From the NCBI RefSeq assembly GCF_003813865.1, contig NZ_RMVG01000009.1, positions 1 through 64,000 of the forward strand: a DNA stretch of 64,000 nt, written 5' to 3'. A program made the translations under genes and the position numbers. How positions within the stretch are numbered: position 1 is the stretch's first letter; each line of letters opens with the position of its first letter. Under the pieces are notes generated by a model, which was not told where the DNA came from, did no database searches, and saw nothing but the letters and a program-made list of their open reading frames with translations. Positions 60,282 through 64,000 of this stretch are shown piece after piece. Source of the DNA: Candidatus Pantoea deserta. Its GTDB lineage: Bacteria > Pseudomonadota > Gammaproteobacteria > Enterobacterales > Enterobacteriaceae.

Positions 60282-61463
60282 TCATCTGGATAAATCGGCG
60301 AGCCTGATGCGCTGACCTGTGGCGGAAGAGCGCGTCATAGCCTCAATGATGCGCTGGTTATCCAGGCCAAAGCGAAAATCCGCCACGGGCGGATGCGCGC
60401 CGCTGAGAACCTGAATCAGGTCATAGATCTCGATCACTTTGACATCGAAATATCCCAGTCCGCCACCGGCAAAATCAAAGGCGAAGAAGCCGTTAAAGGC
60501 CTCAACCTGCGATCCCGCATACAGGGTTTTAAAGCCGCGATCGTGCTTCTCATCGCCGTAGCGGGCAATTTTCAGCTCATTAAAGCGCTCGCCGTCCATC
60601 GCCAGAGTGCCGGCCGTGCCTGAGATTTCCCAGGCGATGCCAAAGACTTTGCCCGCGGCGACCCTGGACGACTCAATCACCCCGCCTGCGCCGCTGGCGA
60701 AGGTCACCAGCGCCTGAAACTGATCATCATTTTCTACCTTGAGCCGCGCCGCGTCCCGGTCAGCCTGCGCCCCATAGCCGGAGCCTGCGCCAGGCGCAGG
60801 ACGGGTTTCAATCACTATCTGCTCCTGACCCACCACGCTGTCTATCTGGCCCATCAGGTATTGCGCCACGCTGATAACGTGGGAGCCTAAATCGCCCAGC
60901 GAGCCGGAACCGGCCTGCTCGCGCGAACAGCGCCAGCTCCACGGCAGTTCAGGATCGTTAAAGAAGCCCTGATCGAACCAGCCGCGAAAACGTGTCGGGG
61001 TGCCGATGTCGCCGCGCGCGATAAGCTGCCGCGCCAGCTGTGCGGCGGGCGTTTTAATGTTGTTAAAGGCGACAAAGGTATGCACGCCCGCGCGTTCCGC
61101 TTCCTCGACCAGCATCTGCGCATCGGCGAGCGATACCGTCAGAGGTTTTTCACAGTAAACATGTTTCCCGGCGCGAATGGCCGCGCGCGCCATCTCGACG
61201 TGCAGATGATTTGGCGTGGTGATGTCCACGACATCGATCGCCGGATCGGCGATTAAAGACCGCCAGTCTGCCGTGCCTTGCTGAAAGCCAAAGCGCTGCG
61301 CCGCTTGCTGCGCCAGCGCAGGGGTCGCGTCAGCCAGCGTATGCAGCACCGGTTGAAACGGCAGATCGCGATAAAGCAGGCTGGCGCGTCGCCAGGCGTC
61401 AGCGTGCGCCTGACCCATAAATCCGGAACCGATCAGACCAACATTGAGGGTTTTTCTCTTCAT
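60282..61463 (-). CDS. Gfo/Idh/MocA family oxidoreductase
   Basis: A 393-residue NAD(P)-dependent dehydrogenase. The Rossmann start is NVGLIGSGFMGQAHADAWRR. VDITTPNHLHVEMARAAIRA and CEKPLTVSLADAQMLVEEAE near 100-120 hold the conserved Lys. The C-terminal domain ends IIEAMTRSSATGQRIRLADL, common in inositol and glucoside dehydrogenases. The start overlaps the stop of the upstream TIM-barrel gene by four bases (ATGA). It resembles the 32614-33783 protein only at family level. Confidence 0.87.
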   Translation of the reverse strand: MKRKTLNVGLIGSGFMGQAHADAWRRASLLYRDLPFQPVLHTLADATPALAQQAAQRFGFQQGTADWRSLIADPAIDVVDITTPNHLHVEMARAAIRAGKHVYCEKPLTVSLADAQMLVEEAERAGVHTFVAFNNIKTPAAQLARQLIARGDIGTPTRFRGWFDQGFFNDPELPWSWRCSREQAGSGSLGDLGSHVISVAQYLMGQIDSVVGQEQIVIETRPAPGAGSGYGAQADRDAARLKVENDDQFQALVTFASGAGGVIESSRVAAGKVFGIAWEISGTAGTLAMDGERFNELKIARYGDEKHDRGFKTLYAGSQVEAFNGFFAFDFAGGGLGYFDVKVIEIYDLIQVLSGAHPPVADFRFGLDNQRIIEAMTRSSATGQRIRLADLSR

Positions 61464-62389
61464 GCGAGGCTCTCCTGGGGAAGTATATGGCGCGTGACAT
61501 AGTGATGGGCGCGCGTAACCGTGGCGAGCGGCGGTGCCTTAGCCGGGTCCTGTTCAGCCTCTACCACCAGCCAGCCGCTGTAGCCGCTGGCGGCGATAAA
61601 GCGGGCCAGCGGCGCAAAGTCCAGGTCGCCTTCGCCAGGCGCGCAGAACAGACCGGCCAGCACCGCCTCGTTAAAGGTCATCTCACCGGCGCGCGCCTGC
61701 TGAAGCCGATCGCGGCGCACGTCTTTTAAGTGGATATGGCAGATTCGCTCAGGGAAACGCTCAATCAGCTGCTGATAGCTGAAGCCAGCCGCGAAGGCAT
61801 GCCCGGTGTCCAGCAGCAGCCCCACCTCGGACGAGCAGGCGTTAAGCAGGCGCGCAATCTCATCCCAGGTTTCCGCCACCATCATCAGGTGATGGTGGTA
61901 GGCCAGCCGCAGGCCATATCGGGCATAAAGCTGGGCGGCGAAGCGCGACAGGCGATCGGCATAGGCCGCAAGGCGGTCGGCGGGCAGCAGCCGACGCTGG
62001 CTCAGCGGAATATCCAGCGCGCGCTCCGCCATCCAGCCGCATTCGCCGTACACCATAACCTTTGCGCCGCAGTGGCTAAGCAGCGAGGCATGCTGATGGA
62101 CCGCTTGCAGCTCTGCCTCCACGCTGCGTTCGGTGAGAAAGCCGTCGTACCAGCCTGATATAAGCCGCAGCTGATGCTGGTTCAGCAGGGGGAGAAGCGC
62201 CTCGGCGCTGCGCGGCAAAATGCGGCTCATTTCAACGCCCTGATAGCCGGCCTGGCTTGCTTCATGCAGACACTGCTCAGGGCGGGTATCGCCGCCCAGG
62301 TCAAGCAGTACCTCATTCACCCATGACAGCGGGCTAACGCCCAGTTCAGGCCTGGCGGCGTTGGTCGAATAAAAGGTTTGCTGGATCAT
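61460..62389 (-). CDS. Sugar phosphate isomerase/epimerase (TIM barrel)
   Basis: A 309-residue AP-endonuclease-2-like barrel of the inosose-type group. Metal-ligand segments are visible: YHHHLMMVAETWDEI near 167-181, LLDTGHAFAAGFSY near 190, HIHLKDVRRDRL near 215, and VVEAEQDPAKAP near 275. GAGGAAACAGG precedes the ATG. It is coupled to the Gfo/Idh/MocA gene, giving a two-gene isomerase plus dehydrogenase unit for a keto-sugar or cyclitol. No transporter or regulator is adjacent, so it may act with the porter operon at 32.6-36.2 kb. Confidence 0.83.
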   Translation of the reverse strand: MIQQTFYSTNAARPELGVSPLSWVNEVLLDLGGDTRPEQCLHEASQAGYQGVEMSRILPRSAEALLPLLNQHQLRLISGWYDGFLTERSVEAELQAVHQHASLLSHCGAKVMVYGECGWMAERALDIPLSQRRLLPADRLAAYADRLSRFAAQLYARYGLRLAYHHHLMMVAETWDEIARLLNACSSEVGLLLDTGHAFAAGFSYQQLIERFPERICHIHLKDVRRDRLQQARAGEMTFNEAVLAGLFCAPGEGDLDFAPLARFIAASGYSGWLVVEAEQDPAKAPPLATVTRAHHYVTRHILPQESLA

Positions 62390-62526
62390 TTTCCTGTTTC
62401 CTCAGAGAGTAAAAACAGGAAAAAAATAGAGCAGGGCATCAGGCACGACTACGCCTGTTTTGAGTGATTCACATCAAGGCATGCGCGCCGCGTGAGTCAC
62501 AGGTCGCGCATTGAAGGAGGAGAGGA

Positions 62527-63078
62527 TCAGACGCCGACGGGAAGAATCGTCATCTCTTTTTTGTTCATGACCACGGCATTGTCGGGCACGTTCTTATTGA
62601 CGAATGTCATCGCGCCAATCAGCACATTATTACCGATATAAATATCATCGCCGATTATGCAGCTGTTAGCGCCCACCTCGACTTTATCGCCGATGTGAAT
62701 ATGACCAGACTGATTGATATGACGCACGCCGATGGTTACGTTTTGCTTGATGTGAAAGTTTTCGCCAATGATGCAGCGGTGAGAAATAACAATACCCACG
62801 AAATGGGAAATGCGCAGGCCGACGCCGATTTGCGTACCGGGATGAATATCACAGGCATACTTATTGCGCAGTTTACGCGCCAGTCGAATAGCCAGTTTGC
62901 GGTTACGCTTGCTGAGATAGAGATAATTTGCGATACGCCACCAGAAGTAATAACGCCTGCCGGGACACTTAATCGCCTTATGTATTGTTTTTCCCCAGGA
63001 AAACGGCTCTGAAGAAACCATAACTTCTTTCTTCAGACAGCGTTTTAGATGTTCAAGGTGGGGATCGATAATTGCCAT
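62527..63078 (-). CDS. Left-handed beta-helix acyltransferase, serine acetyltransferase-like
   Basis: A 183-residue protein. An N-terminal helical basic region is followed from about residue 85 by hexapeptide repeats (IGVGLRISHFVGIVISHRC, IGENFHIKQNVTIGVRHINQ, IGDKVEVGANSCIIGDDIYI, IGNNVLIGAMTFVNKNVP). This is the trimeric left-handed beta-helix with the His-based active site of CysE/NodB-type acetyltransferases. It may acetylate a sugar or serine. Its solitary position after sugar-catabolic genes does not decide. It is shorter than CysE (about 270). Confidence 0.8.
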   Translation of the reverse strand: MAIIDPHLEHLKRCLKKEVMVSSEPFSWGKTIHKAIKCPGRRYYFWWRIANYLYLSKRNRKLAIRLARKLRNKYACDIHPGTQIGVGLRISHFVGIVISHRCIIGENFHIKQNVTIGVRHINQSGHIHIGDKVEVGANSCIIGDDIYIGNNVLIGAMTFVNKNVPDNAVVMNKKEMTILPVGV

Positions 63079-63245
63079 TTAATTAACCAGTTACATCTTA
63101 TAAGCGGCGCATTATAGCGGGCCGAGCGGCAGGGGAAAAGCCCGGTGACAGCACTTTGCGAGACGGTTTCCATTCTTATTTGCAATCGCTGCTTACGAGG
63201 CGGAACTTTGGCGAGTTTGCCCACAGAAAGAGTAAGACGAGAAAG

Positions 63246-63269
63246 GGTCGCGCACCCCGGCACGCGACC
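63246..63269 (-). terminator. Hairpin after siderophore receptor gene
   Basis: GGTCGCG and CGCGACC are 7-bp arms around a 10-base loop, followed on the minus strand by CCTTTCTCG. It lies 11 bp past the receptor stop. Confidence 0.6.
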
Positions 63270-63279
63270 GCAAGATCGA

Positions 63280-64000
63280 TCAGAAATCGTAGGTCAAACC
63301 GGCATAGTAGGCGCGGCCAGGTTCGTTATAGGTTGATGCGCCGTCATTTTCGCGGTAGAGACGCTTGTCCAGCAGATTACTGACGCCGATATTCGCGCGC
63401 ATATTTTTGGTAATATCGTAATTAACATTGAGTCCCAGCACCGAGTATGCGCCAATTTCCCGCGTCGACATTCCACGCGCGTCCAGCCGCGTTTCGGCAA
63501 ATTCCCGTGGTTTCTGCCGGCCATACATTGTCCAGTTAATATTACCGGAGAAGTTCTGGCTAATTTGCCATTCCAGCTGAGAGTTGATGGTGTATTCAGG
63601 AATAATCGACAGCGGATTGCCCGTTTCCTTATCCTCTGACTTCAGCATATAGGTTGCGTTGCTGCGCCATTCCAGCGTATCCGCCACTAACGGGATCGTC
63701 AGGTTCCCTTCAAGACCTTCCACCACCGCCTTGCCCGCGTTTTCCCAGCGCAGAATATCGTTGCCGTTTGACGCGGTGCCAGTCAGTTCGCGACCAGAAA
63801 CGATTTTATTTTTATAATCGTTGCGGAACCAGGTGATACCCGCCGCATAGCCGTCATGAGTGTATTCCAGCCCAAGCTCTTTATTGACGCTGACTTCCGG
63901 GTCAAGATCGCCATTGCCCATCAGATAACAGCTATTGGAGAGGTTTTTCGGGCAGCCGTTGCCGCGCGATGAAAGCAGGTAGCCTTCGCTGGACTGATAA
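63280..64000 (-). CDS. TonB-dependent siderophore receptor, FepA-type (3' part)
   Basis: The frame is open to the window edge, so the 5' part is missing. The 240 residues seen form the C-terminal barrel strands. They match catecholate receptors such as FepA, PfeA and IroN: EVSVNKELGLEYTHDGYAAG, ITWFRNDYKNKIVSGRE, WENAGKAVVEGLEGNLTI, ATYMLKSEDKETGNPLSIIP, EYTINSQLEWQI, and the end GRAYYAGLTYDF with terminal Phe. A disulphide-like pair Cys...Cys is seen near the edge (NGCPKNLSNSCYLMGNGD). It imports ferric enterobactin or a related catecholate across the outer membrane with TonB. Fur control is expected but its promoter is outside the window. Confidence 0.9.
   Translation of the reverse strand, partial: YQSSEGYLLSSRGNGCPKNLSNSCYLMGNGDLDPEVSVNKELGLEYTHDGYAAGITWFRNDYKNKIVSGRELTGTASNGNDILRWENAGKAVVEGLEGNLTIPLVADTLEWRSNATYMLKSEDKETGNPLSIIPEYTINSQLEWQISQNFSGNINWTMYGRQKPREFAETRLDARGMSTREIGAYSVLGLNVNYDITKNMRANIGVSNLLDKRLYRENDGASTYNEPGRAYYAGLTYDF

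Noticed and set aside
57426..63078. Search for cas genes beside the CRISPR array
   Set aside because: All neighbouring genes belong to stress, channel, sugar-metabolism or acyltransferase families; none resembles Cas1, Cas3 or Csy proteins.

Overview
The window is a Gram-negative chromosomal segment from an enterobacterium, most likely of the Erwiniaceae (Pantoea, Mixta or Erwinia type). The support is a BluF/YcgZ/AriR-like set, a YlaC homologue, a BhsA/YdgH-type small exported protein, a VF530 protein, a FepA-type receptor and a type I-F CRISPR repeat. Species was not determined. No rRNA, tRNA, intact insertion sequence or prophage was recognised.

Layout. 0-13.5 kb is an accessory set of small regulator/enzyme/exporter units: a DJ-1/PfpI protein, a DHA2-type exporter with a divergent LysR regulator, a DUF4142 exported protein, a GlxA-type regulator followed by two short-chain dehydrogenases and an MFS carrier, a GNAT enzyme and a soluble FIST-domain chemoreceptor. 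13.8-14.3 kb holds a broken GNAT gene. 14.7-29.2 kb is a coherent catabolic island: APC permease, M81 metallopeptidase, FGGY kinase and MFS carrier on the minus strand; GlpA-like and GlpB-like flavoproteins and a class 1 fructose-bisphosphatase on the plus strand; a glycerol-kinase-like FGGY kinase, an EutH-type transporter and a DUF1937 protein on the minus strand; and a DeoR/GlpR-type regulator. The same operator-like sequences lie in front of these units and tie them into one regulon. The substrate is unknown, but a phosphorylated polyol or amino-polyol is the best guess.

29.4-32.5 kb is a patchwork of a MarR-GNAT fusion between two copies of a 65-bp repeat, a gene remnant, an unknown 208-residue protein and a glutathione peroxidase. 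32.6-37.4 kb is a sugar/inositol-type operon (MFS sugar porter, TIM-barrel isomerase, Gfo/Idh/MocA dehydrogenase) under a LacI regulator, whose palindromic operator sits in front of the porter and of its own gene. A GGCAGGC tandem repeat lies beside the porter operator. 37.7-41.1 kb has an FUSC membrane protein, a LysR regulator and a zinc-less alcohol dehydrogenase/quinone reductase. At 41.3-42.8 kb is a flagellin gene standing alone, with a textbook FliA promoter and an unusual central domain.

43-50 kb contains small conserved proteins, an XRE/MFS divergent pair, phenolic acid decarboxylase with its LysR regulator, an alpha/beta hydrolase and a possible small RNA. 50.1-54.7 kb carries AlaX, a BLUF-EAL photoreceptor with degenerate EAL motifs, and a family of small AriR/YcgZ-type proteins, resembling the blue-light BluF output module of E. 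coli. 54.9-57.4 kb holds a DapA-family enzyme, an XRE-cupin regulator and a B3/B4-domain protein. 57.7-58.05 kb is a CRISPR array with type I-F repeats and no cas genes in the window. The end of the window has a KGG stress protein, an MscS-type channel, a second Gfo/Idh plus TIM-barrel pair, a hexapeptide acyltransferase and the 3' part of a FepA-type siderophore receptor running off the edge.

Short dyads with the core GTCCGCT...AGCGGAC recur in gene-free stretches between 4 and 31 kb and mark the accessory part of the window.
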